The notes under the pieces are model-generated. The model was not told where the DNA came from. It saw only the letters and a list, made by a program, of their open reading frames with translations, and did no database searches. Positions 17,560 through 26,400 of a DNA stretch of 64,000 nucleotides are shown here, piece after piece. A program made the position numbers and the translations under genes. This DNA is from Duganella sp. SG902. Its GTDB lineage: Bacteria; Pseudomonadota; Gammaproteobacteria; Burkholderiales; Burkholderiaceae_D. The number at the start of each line of letters is the position of its first letter. The first letter of the stretch is position 1. The DNA lies in contig NZ_JABMJK010000005.1 in the NCBI RefSeq assembly GCF_013376005.1, positions 1 to 64,000 of the forward strand. Direction: 5' to 3'.

Positions 17560-18935
17560 GCTATCCGCGGCTCCACGTCGTCGGCGGCGGTGGCGCCTGC
17601 CAATGGCTGGCCACCGGCGAACATGCTGATCCAGGCCTGGTCCAGCGTCGCGATCGACAAGCGCGCCGGCTCGCCCATGAAGCCGGCGAAATCCGCCACC
17701 CGGCCGGCGATCTCGCGCGGGTAGCACGCCAGCAGCGGCAGGCCGCTGCCGGCGTGCAGCTCGTCCAGCAGGTAGCGCAGCGCGGTCTCGTCGTACGCCA
17801 CGCCCATGCTCAGGCACTGCTGGCGCAACAGCGTGCGGTAGTTGGCGGCGCTGAGCGCGGCCACCGGTATCTTGTAGCCCACGCGGCGCAAGGCCGCGTC
17901 GTCCAGCAGCGACGCCGGCGGCAGGCTGGTGACAAACACCAGCCGCATGCGGCACGGCACATGGAAGTGATAGCCGCCCGCCAGCGACAGCGCGCTGCGC
18001 TCCAGTTCCTGGGCCTGGGCGAAACGGTTCAGCAGTTCGGCGGCCGGCATGCGATGGCGCCCGAGATCGTCGACGATCAGCAGGCCGTTGTTGGCCTTCA
18101 GCTGCGGCGGCGCGCGGTAGCAGCCGCTGGTGGCGTCGGGCCGCAGGTCCAGCATGTCCGCGTCGAGCGAGGCGTCCAGCGCCACCACGGGCCGTTGGCA
18201 CAACACCCAGCGCGGGTCGCCGCTGCGGCGCTCCGGCGCCTGTTGCGCGAGACGCGCGTGGCGCGGCTGGGGCGCGCGGTGCACGGCCGGGTCGTACACC
18301 TGCACGATGTCCTGCCCCACCACCAGCGCGTGCGGCACCGCCACCAGCCCTTGCAGCAGCGCGCCGAGGCGGCGCGCCAGCATCGACTTGCCGCTGCCGG
18401 AAGGACCGTACAACAGCATGCTGCGGCCGGCGTACATCGCCGCGCCCAGCATGCGCTGCACCGGCGGCGCCAGGAAATCGTCGGTGAATTCGGCCGCCAG
18501 ATCCTCCGCGCAGGCCTGCGGCACGTGCAGGGCGTGGCGCTCCACCATGGCGCGATACGCTTCCAGCGTCACCGGCGCCGGGCCGGCGTACGGGCAGCGT
18601 TCCAGCCACGCGCCGGCGCGCTGCCTGCCGGCGCCGGTCAGCTGATACTGCACGTCGATGTCGGACTCGCCGCGCCACGCCACTTCCGCCACGTGTTCGG
18701 CCACCATGAAATCGAGCACCTCGCGCAGCACATTGATCGACAGGTGCAGCTTGGTGGTCAGCACCGGCAGGTGGCTCTTGCCGCCGAGGCAGAGCGCCTT
18801 GGCGACCAACTCCACCAGCAGTTGTTGCGGCAGGCCGGTGTCGCGCACCGATTTCGGTTGCGGCGGCAGCGCGGCTTCGGGCTCGGCGTCGAGCAGTTTG
18901 CTGTAGGGGGAAGGGGGTTCCAGGGCTAGCATCAT
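17556..18935 (-). CDS. AAA+ ATPase with N-terminal winged-helix-like region, inside the Tad locus
   Basis: 459 residues. Residues ~35-110 (LPQQLLVELVAKALCLGG, LPVLTTKLHLSINVLREVLDFM) look like a winged helix with a predicted DNA or protein contact. Then comes an AAA+ module with Walker A GPSGSGKS (177-184) and Walker B LLIVDD (285-290), followed by RRVGYKIPVAALSAANYRTLL and a lid region (LPLLACYPREIAGRVADFAG). This is not a core Tad ATPase (TadA and TadZ are separate genes). It is tightly coupled to cpaB, so a role in pilus assembly or its control is likely. The start could be 18935 or 18932 (Met-Met). Confidence 0.85.
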   Translation of the reverse strand: MMLALEPPSPYSKLLDAEPEAALPPQPKSVRDTGLPQQLLVELVAKALCLGGKSHLPVLTTKLHLSINVLREVLDFMVAEHVAEVAWRGESDIDVQYQLTGAGRQRAGAWLERCPYAGPAPVTLEAYRAMVERHALHVPQACAEDLAAEFTDDFLAPPVQRMLGAAMYAGRSMLLYGPSGSGKSMLARRLGALLQGLVAVPHALVVGQDIVQVYDPAVHRAPQPRHARLAQQAPERRSGDPRWVLCQRPVVALDASLDADMLDLRPDATSGCYRAPPQLKANNGLLIVDDLGRHRMPAAELLNRFAQAQELERSALSLAGGYHFHVPCRMRLVFVTSLPPASLLDDAALRRVGYKIPVAALSAANYRTLLRQQCLSMGVAYDETALRYLLDELHAGSGLPLLACYPREIAGRVADFAGFMGEPARLSIATLDQAWISMFAGGQPLAGATAADDVEPRIA

Positions 18936-18947
18936 TATCTCCGCGGG

Positions 18948-18959
18948 GAAACTAGTTTC
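18948..18959. promoter_or_regulatory. Palindrome just upstream of the AAA+ gene
   Basis: GAAACTAGTTTC is a perfect 12-bp palindrome located 13 bp before the start of the AAA+ gene, inside the 84-bp gap after tadV. It may be an operator for a second transcript of the locus; no promoter hexamers are convincing. Confidence 0.3.
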
Positions 18960-19019
18960 AACGTGGAATCAAGTTTAGCCAGCCATGCTTTGTGGACATT
19001 GACGTGCAGCAAGCACCGT

Positions 19020-19550
19020 TCATTGATGCCGCCAGGCGACCACGCCCACCGTGCCCAGCGCGATCGCCACGCCGTACGGGATGCCGCCCACGCTGGCGCT
19101 CGGCGGCAGCGGCACCGGCAGCAGCGGTACGCCCAGCAGGCGCAGCACCATCGGTTTGCAGATCAGGCGCAGGTTGCGCGCGCTCTCGCGCCAGCGTCCG
19201 CTGAACAACAACATCAGCAGCGCCATCGCCCCGCCCACCAGCGCCGACAGCGCGGCGATCTGCAGCGCCTGCCACGGGCCGGCGAACGCGCCCACCATGG
19301 CCATCAGCTTGACGTCGCCGGCGGCCATGCCGCGCGCCAGGTACAGCGGCAGGAATAAAAAAAAGCCGGCGCATCCGCCGGCCAGCCAGAACGACACCGA
19401 GGCTCCCGGCTGCCCGCTCAGCAGGTGCAGGATCAGCGCCAACATCAGGCCGCTCAGGATCAGCACGTTGGGAATCTTGCGCATCGCCAGATCTGTCAGC
19501 GCCGCTTGCGCGACCAGGCAGATCAGAATCACTTCGATCGCGTTCAGCAT
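19020..19550 (-). CDS. tadV: Flp-type prepilin peptidase TadV (CpaA)
   Basis: 176 residues from the ATG at 19550, chosen because GGGAGAG lies just upstream; a TTG 15 bp further up is less likely. It has six or so hydrophobic helices. The family's aspartates are visible: Asp in the LTDLAMRKIPN motif near the N-terminus and the second in MAAGDVKLMAMVG (the GxGDxKL-type box). It cleaves the leader of the Flp pilin in the inner membrane. It is the second gene of the Tad locus, 55 bp downstream of flp with a hairpin between. Confidence 0.9.
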   Translation of the reverse strand: MLNAIEVILICLVAQAALTDLAMRKIPNVLILSGLMLALILHLLSGQPGASVSFWLAGGCAGFFLFLPLYLARGMAAGDVKLMAMVGAFAGPWQALQIAALSALVGGAMALLMLLFSGRWRESARNLRLICKPMVLRLLGVPLLPVPLPPSASVGGIPYGVAIALGTVGVVAWRHQ

Positions 19551-19570
19551 GAAGGTCTCTCCCAAAAGAA

Positions 19571-19596
19571 CTTCCCGGCCAGCCGCGGCCGGGAAG
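19571..19596 (-). terminator. Stem-loop between flp and tadV
   Basis: CTTCCCGGCC-AGCCGC-GGCCGGGAAG: a perfect 10-bp stem with a 6-base loop, 9 bp after the flp stop. On the minus strand it is followed by TTCTTTT, a weak T-run. It probably terminates part of the transcripts, so that pilin is made in excess of the assembly proteins, a common design in pilus operons. Confidence 0.65.
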
Positions 19597-19605
19597 CTCT
19601 CCCGC

Positions 19606-19785
19606 TTATGGCGACGTGATGTTGGACGCGATGGTCGTGAAGGCCGTCTCCAGCGCCGGCCCCAGCAGGCCGAAGGCGGCGCCCACGGCGGCCACCATGG
19701 TCGCCGCGATCAGGCCGTATTCAATGGCCGTGATCCCTTCCTCGTCACGCGCAAACTCTTTTGCGATTGCAATAATCGAGTTCAT
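19606..19785 (-). CDS. flp: Flp family type IVb pilin
   Basis: 59 residues, read by hand. The sequence begins MNSIIAIAKEFARDEEG and continues ITAIEYGLIAATMVAAVG. This is the Flp prepilin signature: cleavage after Gly17 with Glu at +5 and Tyr at +6 of the mature protein, then a hydrophobic helix and a short tail ending NITSP. A strong ribosome site (AAAGGAG) precedes the ATG. It is the major subunit of the Tad pilus used for adhesion and biofilm, and the first gene of the locus. Usual Flp length is 50-80 residues. Confidence 0.95.
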   Translation of the reverse strand: MNSIIAIAKEFARDEEGITAIEYGLIAATMVAAVGAAFGLLGPALETAFTTIASNITSP

Positions 19786-20043
19786 GTCGTTCTCCTTTGG
19801 TTAGTCCACAAGAAATTCTCTGGCGCGCCATGCTTGCCGCGCCATTGGTTACACTATACGGACCAGGTTTTTTAAAGAGTTGACACTACGCAAGTTTTCC
19901 TTACGGAATCTTTTTGGCGGCAGATCAAGCGGACTGTAGGAAAAAGGTCGCATTCTTAGGCAATGGAAGTTTTTTTTCGCACACAAGAATTGCCCTGATT
20001 GCAAAAAGCTATTATCCTGCTTAGCTGTTCTTTGGAAAGGCAA
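19786..20043. other. Intergenic region between flp and the GGDEF gene
   Basis: AT-rich for this genome and expected to hold both divergent promoters. On the minus strand TATAGT near 19850-19860 is a possible flp -10. A TTGACA at 19880-19885 on the plus strand has no -10 at 17 bp. I see no strong palindrome. Confidence 0.4.
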
Positions 20044-21087
20044 ATGGACTCCCTACTGAAACACATGGTGGACATGACCGGTCACCGCGATCACACGATG
20101 CTCGACATCTCGGTGATTTCAGCGGTGCAGGAGCTTGCCCGCGCCGATCAGGTCCGTGTGTTGACCCTGGCCACCATCCGAGGAAAGATCTTCGTGCGTC
20201 CGCGCGCCATCATCGTTGCCGGCGAAGCCGCGCGCATGGTGGACACCTCCTACCAGCACCATCCCGGCGAGCCGGTCGAGATCTACCCGGCGCTGGCGCA
20301 ATGCCTGGCGCGCCACGAGTCGAGCGCCGACGTCGCCAACGAGGCGGACGAGCACACCCTGTGGCTGCCGATCTGGCTGGGCGACAAGGCCGACACCTGC
20401 CTCGAAATCGTCAACCCGACGCCGTACACCAGCGAAACCATCCACATCATCGGCGCCATCGTCAGCGTCTACCGCAACTTCCAGAACTTGCTGGACTACA
20501 GCGAGCGCGATTCGCTGACCGGCCTGCTCAACCGCAAGACCTTCGACGACCAGCTGTCCAAGATGCTGGCCGCCTGCACCGACCAGGACGCCATCACCCT
20601 GCCGGGCGAGGCGGAACGCCGCCACCACAGCGACGAGGAAAAGCAATGGCTGGCCGTGGTGGATGTCGACCACTTCAAGCACGTCAACGACCGCTTCGGC
20701 CATCTCTACGGCGACGAGGTGCTGATCCTGATCGCCAACCTGCTGACCTCCTCGTTCCGCGCGCAAGACCGCGTGTTCCGCTTCGGCGGCGAGGAATTCG
20801 TGGTGCTCTTGCGTTCGGCCACGCTGGACAACGCCAAGAAGATCATCGAGCGCTTCCGCCAGAACGTGGCCGCGCACGATTTCCCGCAGGTGGGCAAGGT
20901 GACGGTGAGTGTGGGCTTTGTCAGCATCAGCGCGCTGGAGGCGCCGGTGATCATCCTCGGCCATGCCGACCAGGCGCTCTACTACGCCAAGAGCCATGGC
21001 CGCAACCTGGTCTGCCACTACGACGAACTGGTCAGCGGCGGCCTGCTGCAGACCATCGAATCCAACGATACCGCTGAATTCTTCTAG
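20044..21087 (+). CDS. GGDEF-domain diguanylate cyclase
   Basis: 347 residues from the ATG at 20044, which has GGAAAGG upstream; a TTG further up is less likely. The first ~150 residues are a GAF-like sensory region without a membrane segment. The GGDEF domain starts at SERDSLTGLLNRKTFDD and has the active-site motif GGEEF. RAQD stands five residues before it, the RxxD inhibitory site that binds product c-di-GMP. It should be an active, feedback-controlled cyclase. It is next to the Tad pilus locus and convergent with an HD-GYP gene, sharing CTAG at the stops. Confidence 0.93.
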   Translation: MDSLLKHMVDMTGHRDHTMLDISVISAVQELARADQVRVLTLATIRGKIFVRPRAIIVAGEAARMVDTSYQHHPGEPVEIYPALAQCLARHESSADVANEADEHTLWLPIWLGDKADTCLEIVNPTPYTSETIHIIGAIVSVYRNFQNLLDYSERDSLTGLLNRKTFDDQLSKMLAACTDQDAITLPGEAERRHHSDEEKQWLAVVDVDHFKHVNDRFGHLYGDEVLILIANLLTSSFRAQDRVFRFGGEEFVVLLRSATLDNAKKIIERFRQNVAAHDFPQVGKVTVSVGFVSISALEAPVIILGHADQALYYAKSHGRNLVCHYDELVSGGLLQTIESNDTAEFF

Positions 21088-22307
21088 GCCGCGACCGTCA
21101 GGAAGCGCATCGGATCGACATTCCACTTGGCCGGCGATTCGTGGCTGACGATCTTGTCGCCGCCGCCAAAACCCACCCCGCGCGACAGGTCCACCGTTTC
21201 CGGCTTGATGTAGACATTCTTCTTGGTATGGAAGAACACGTTGACCTTGGGCGCCAGCAGATTGGTCTCGTGCGGCTCGATCACCACGCCCAGGCGACCC
21301 GACTCCAGCAGCACCATGGTGCCCACCGGATAGATCCCGACACAGCGCATGAATTCCTGCGTGTACTGCGGGTTGAAGTGGAACTTGCTCCACTCGTGTA
21401 TCTTGCGCAGCGCCGCCGCCGCCGACATGCCCTTGTGATAGCAGCGGTCGGCGGTGATGGCGTCGTACACGTCAACGATGGCCGCCATCTGCGCCAGCTC
21501 GCTGATGCCGTCCTCGGCCTGCTTGCCAGGATAGCCGCTGCCGTCGCGCCGCTCGTGGTGGTGCAGCGTGATGTCGAGCGGAATCGGGCCGATCTCCGGC
21601 GATTGCTTCAGAATCTTGTAGCCGTCTTCGGGATGCTTCCGGATGATGGCGAATTCCTCGTCGGTCAGCGGACCGGGCTTGTTGAGGATGTGATCGGGCA
21701 CCAGCGCCTTGCCGGTGTCGTGCAGCAGCCCGCCCAGGCCGGCCTGGTGGGTGACGTCGGCCGCCATGCTGCGCGAGCGGCAGAAGGCCACCAGCAGCGT
21801 GCACACGCTGACCGAATGCAAAAAGGTGTAGTCATCCTTGTTCTTGATGCGCAGCAGCCCCACCAGCGCGCCCGGATTACGCAGGATGGACTCGGTGATG
21901 TTCTGCACCACCGGCTGCACCTGGTCCAGCTCGATGGCCTTGCCGAGGCGGGCGTCCTGCATCACCGTGCGCACCAGCGTCGAGGCCTGATGGCGGATCT
22001 GCACCGCGCGCTGCATCTCCTCGCCCAGCGGCACGCGGGTCTGCACCGGCGCCTTGGCGGCGATTTCCACGATCTCGCGTTCGGTGGCCGCTTGCGCTTC
22101 GGCCAGCGTCGGCGCATCCTGCACGTCCAGGCCCTTGGCGCTGTCGATCACCACGTCGTGGATGCCAGCGTTGAGGATCTTGCGGATTTCGTCGTAGCTG
22201 GAGATAAGGAAGCGATTGCGCACGAACGGATGGGTCATCCAGTCGCAGCTCAGGTCATGTATGTACATGCCCACCTTCAGCTGGGAAGCGTCGACTTTCT
22301 TTAACAT
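21084..22307 (-). CDS. HD-GYP domain c-di-GMP phosphodiesterase with DUF3391
   Basis: 407 residues from the ATG at 22307. The N-terminal DUF3391 (VDASQLKVGMYIHDLSCDWM, HPFVRNRFLI) is followed by an HD-GYP domain: HD at about 196-197 in LLHDTGKALVPD, and HHERRDGSGYP at about 250-260. All expected metal ligands and the GYP signature are present, so it should hydrolyse c-di-GMP. Its stop shares four bases with the stop of the convergent diguanylate cyclase, so the opposing enzymes sit tail to tail. Confidence 0.93.
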   Translation of the reverse strand: MLKKVDASQLKVGMYIHDLSCDWMTHPFVRNRFLISSYDEIRKILNAGIHDVVIDSAKGLDVQDAPTLAEAQAATEREIVEIAAKAPVQTRVPLGEEMQRAVQIRHQASTLVRTVMQDARLGKAIELDQVQPVVQNITESILRNPGALVGLLRIKNKDDYTFLHSVSVCTLLVAFCRSRSMAADVTHQAGLGGLLHDTGKALVPDHILNKPGPLTDEEFAIIRKHPEDGYKILKQSPEIGPIPLDITLHHHERRDGSGYPGKQAEDGISELAQMAAIVDVYDAITADRCYHKGMSAAAALRKIHEWSKFHFNPQYTQEFMRCVGIYPVGTMVLLESGRLGVVIEPHETNLLAPKVNVFFHTKKNVYIKPETVDLSRGVGFGGGDKIVSHESPAKWNVDPMRFLTVAA

Positions 22308-22401
22308 ACGGATACCCGTCAAAATAGAGGCCAGGCGGCAAATGCGCTAGCATAAGTATAACAAACTGTTTCCTGCCGGGATTAAATTTACACTTAGAAC
22401 T

Positions 22402-23331
22402 ATGGAATTACGTCAGCTGCGCTATTTTGTTGCAATTGTGGATCACGGCTCGCTGTCGCGCGCCGCGCTGATCCTGCACGTGGCCCAGCCCGCGCTGACC
22501 CAGCAGTTGCGCCAGCTGGAGGAGGAGCTGGGCGTGCAGCTGCTGCACCGCACCGCCCAGGGCGTGCTCAGCACCGACGCCGGCAAGGTATTCTACGAAC
22601 ACGCCCAGGCCATCCTCAAGCAGGTGGCCGACGCCCGTTCGGCAGTGGCGCAGTCGGCCGAGCGGCCCAGCGGCAGCGTCACGCTGGGCCTGCCGCACAG
22701 CATCTCCGGCGCGCTGGCCCTGCCGCTGCTGACCGCCACGCGCAGCCAGTATCCGGAAATCACCCTGCAACTGACCGAGGAACTGACCGGCAACCTGAGC
22801 GACCAGCTCAAGTCCGGCCGCGTCAACCTGGCCGTGCTGTTCGACGATGGCCAACTGAGCCAGTTCGCCACCACGCCGCTGGCCGAGGAGGAATTGCACT
22901 TCATTTGCCGCGCCGACGCGGCCTACGCGCAAGGTGAGCATTCACTCACGCTGCAACAGGCATTGCAGGCCACCTTGATCCTGCCCGGGCTGCAGCATGG
23001 CGTGCGCCCGCGCATCGAAAGCGTGGCGCGCGAGGCCGGTCTGAGCGTCGGCAACGTGATCGAGATCAACTCGATCGCGATACTGAAATCCGCCCTGCTG
23101 GCCGACATGGGCGCCACCCTGCTGCCGTCCGCGCCGGTGCTGGACGAGCTCCAGCGCGGCACCCTGCGGGCCCTGCGCATCCACAGCCCATCGATTTCGC
23201 GCACGGTGGTTCTGTGCAGCTCCCGCAACATCCCGCCGACCAACGCGGCGGCGGCCATCAGCCGGCTGGTGCGCCAGGTCAGCGACCGCCTGTGCGCCGA
23301 GGGCAGCTGGCCCGGCGCCAAGCCGTTATAA
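22402..23331 (+). CDS. LysR-family regulator, probably of the downstream oxidoreductase
   Basis: 309 residues: MELRQLRYFVAIVDHGSLSR opens the winged helix, with QPALTQQLRQLEEELG as recognition helix and linker. The effector domain begins GSVTLGLPHSISGALALPLL. It resembles the nitrogen-assimilation/CynR-like subgroup. It is transcribed in the same direction as the indolepyruvate ferredoxin oxidoreductase gene 166 bp downstream, and a textbook LysR box overlaps its own stop codon. An ATAAG half-site also occurs upstream of its start, compatible with autoregulation. Confidence 0.9.
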   Translation: MELRQLRYFVAIVDHGSLSRAALILHVAQPALTQQLRQLEEELGVQLLHRTAQGVLSTDAGKVFYEHAQAILKQVADARSAVAQSAERPSGSVTLGLPHSISGALALPLLTATRSQYPEITLQLTEELTGNLSDQLKSGRVNLAVLFDDGQLSQFATTPLAEEELHFICRADAAYAQGEHSLTLQQALQATLILPGLQHGVRPRIESVAREAGLSVGNVIEINSIAILKSALLADMGATLLPSAPVLDELQRGTLRALRIHSPSISRTVVLCSSRNIPPTNAAAAISRLVRQVSDRLCAEGSWPGAKPL

Positions 23332-23343
23332 GTTTTTCTTATA
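23327..23343 (+). promoter_or_regulatory. LysR-type binding site overlapping the LysR stop codon
   Basis: TATAAG-TTTTT-CTTATA, a perfect 6-bp inverted repeat with 5-bp spacer, contains the T-N11-A core of LysR boxes (T at 23329, A at 23341). The regulator's TAA stop lies within it. It is 155 bp upstream of the oxidoreductase start. That it controls that gene is inference. Confidence 0.55.
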
Positions 23344-23497
23344 CCCCCATCGGCAAACGGTATTTCCGTATACGTCAAGTAGCGCCCATACTGGTCATAG
23401 AACCGCCAACCATGCGGCTAAATGGCTTGAGCCTGGCCTGCCCACCCGGCATCCCCCAGTTCGAGCGCGATCTGATACCAAAAACGGAGACACCACC

Positions 23498-26400
23498 ATG
23501 CCAGACGGCAGCAGCTCGCTCACGTCCGTGAGCCTCGACGACAAGTACACCTCCACCAAAGGCACCATCTTCCTGTCCGGCATTCAGGCCCTGGTGCGCC
23601 TGCCGATGATGCAGCAAGTGCGCGACAAGATGGCGGGCCTGAACACGGCCGGCTTCATCTCCGGCTACCGCGGCTCGCCGCTGGGCGGCCTCGATGAAAA
23701 CCTGTGGAAGGCCAAGCCGCATCTGGAAGCGCACAACGTGCAGTTCGTGCCGGGCGTGAACGAGGATCTGGCGGCGACGGCGGTGTGGGGCTCGCAGCAG
23801 GTGGACCTGATTGGCGAGTCGAAGTACGACGGCGTGTTTGCCATGTGGTACGGCAAAGGCCCGGGCGTGGACCGCTGCGGCGACGTCTTCAAGCACATGA
23901 ACCACGCAGGCACCTCCAGGCACGGCGGCGTGCTGCTGGTGGCAGGCGACGACCACGGCGCCTACTCGTCCACGCTGCCGCACCAGTCGGACCACATCTT
24001 CTCGGCCTGCATGGTGCCGGTGCTCTACCCCTGCAATGTGCAGGAATACCTCGACCTCGGCATCCACGGCTGGGCCATGTCGCGCTTCTCCGGTTGCGCG
24101 GTAGCGTTCAAGGCGCTGGCCGACACGGTGGAATCGTCGGCGTCGGTCGATGCCGATCCGTTCCGGGTCGAGACCAAAATTCCGAAGAACTTCGTCATGC
24201 CGGAAGGCGGCCTGAACGCGCGTCTGTCCAGCATCCCGCTGGGCCAGCAAGCGCGCAATCAGGAAGCGCTGATGCAGGACTATAAAATCTACGCCGCGCT
24301 GGCCTACGCACGCGAGAACAAGCTGAATCACACCACCATCGATTCGAAAGACGCCAAGCTGGGCATCATCGCCTCCGGCAAATCGTATCTGGACGTGCTG
24401 GAAGCGCTGGAAGAACTGGGCATCGACGAAGCGATGGCCGCCAAGGTCGGCCTGCGCCTGTTCAAGGTCGCCATGCCATGGCCGCTGGAACCGGACAGCG
24501 TGCGCGAGTTCGCGCAGGGCCTGGACGAGATCCTGGTGGTCGAGGAAAAACGCCAGTTCGTCGAATACCAGTTGAAGGAACAGCTGTACAACTGGCGCGA
24601 CGACGTGCGTCCGCGCGTGATCGGCAAGTTTGACGACAAGGGCGAATGGGTGGCGCCGCGCGGCGAATGGCTGCTGCCGCCGAAGGCCGATTTCTCGGTC
24701 TCGCAAGTGGCGCGCGTGATCGCGAGCCGCGTGTCGCGCTACATCACCGACGCCCACATCCAGGACGAGATCAAGGCGCGCCTGACCTTCCTCGACACCA
24801 AGGACGCGGTGCTAAAGAAAGCCATCAGCACCCCGTTCCGTCCAGCCTTCTACTGCTCCGGATGCCCGCACAACACCTCGACCAAGGTGCCGGACGGCTC
24901 GTTCGCGCTGGCCGGCATCGGCTGCCACGTGATGGCCACCTCGATCTACCCCGAGTACAACAAGCTGACCACCCACATGGGCGGCGAAGGCGCGCCGTGG
25001 ATCGGGCAGGCCGCGTTCTCCAAAGTGCCGCACGTGTTCCAGAACCTGGGCGATGGCACCTACTTCCACTCCGGCTACCTGGCCATCCGCGCGGCGGTGG
25101 CGGCCAAGGTCAACATCACCTACAAGATCCTCTACAACGACGCGGTGGCCATGACCGGCGGCCAGCCGGTGGACGGTCAGACCTCGGTGCCGATGATCGC
25201 GCAGCAGATGGCGGCGGAAGGCGTGAAACGCATCGCGCTGGTGACGGAAGACCTGTCGCGCTACACCGACCGTTCGGCGCTGCCTTCCATCGTCTCGCTG
25301 CACGACCGCAAGGAGATGGATGCCGTGCAGCGCGAGCTGCGCGAACTGCCGGGTACCTCGGTGCTGATCTACGACCAGACCTGCGCGGCCGAGAAGCGCC
25401 GCCGCCGCAAGAAAGGCGAGTTCCCCGACCTCGCCAAGCGCATGGTCATCAACGAAGCCGTATGCGAAGGCTGCGGCGACTGCGGCATCCAGTCCAACTG
25501 CGTGTCCATCCTGCCGAAGGAAACGGAGTTCGGCCGCAAACGCACCATCGATCAATCGTCGTGCAACAAGGACTACTCGTGCGTGAAGGGTTTCTGCCCG
25601 AGCTTTGTCACGGTGGAAGGCGGCGCGCTGAAAAAATCCAAGACCGGCGCCACCCAAAGCGATGACGGCTGGGATGCCCTGCCCGCGCCCGCGCTGCCGG
25701 ACTGCGAGCACCCGTACAACATCCTGATCAATGGTATCGGCGGCACCGGCGTGATCACGGTCGGCGCGCTGATGGGCATGGCCGCGCACATCGAAGGCAA
25801 AGGCGCCTCGGTGCTGGACATGACCGGCATGTCGCAGAAAAACGGCTCCGTCACCTCGCACGTCAAGATCGCGCGCACGCCTGAGCATCTGCGCGCGCAG
25901 CGCATCGCCACCGGCGAAGCGGACGTCATCCTTGGCTGCGACATGCTGACCGCCGGCGCCGCCGATGCGGTATCGAAGATGCGTCCGGGCCGCACGCTTG
26001 CCATCGTCAACCTGCACGAGCAGCCGCCAGGCACCTTCGCGCAAAACGCCGACTGGGAATATCCAGCGGCCGACGTGCGCGCGCTGATCGAGGAATCGGT
26101 GGGCGCTGGCGCGGCGGACTTCATCGACGCCACCAAGCTGGCCACCGCGTTGATGGGCGACTCGATCGCCGCCAACCTGTTCATGCTGGGTTACGCCTGG
26201 CAGCGCGGCCGCATTCCGCTGAAAGAGGAATCGCTGCTGCGCGCCATCGAACTGAATGGCGTGGCTGTCGCCTCCAACAAGAAGAGCTTCCTGTGGGGCC
26301 GCCGTGCGGCGGTGGACCTCAAACGCGTCGAGCGCACCGCGACGCCGGCGCAAGCCATCGTACTGCAAATGCCGCAGACCCTGGACACCATCGTCGCCAA

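Noticed and set aside
19880..19885. TTGACA on the plus strand upstream of the GGDEF gene
   Set aside because: No acceptable -10 at 16-18 bp downstream, so I do not call a promoter from it.
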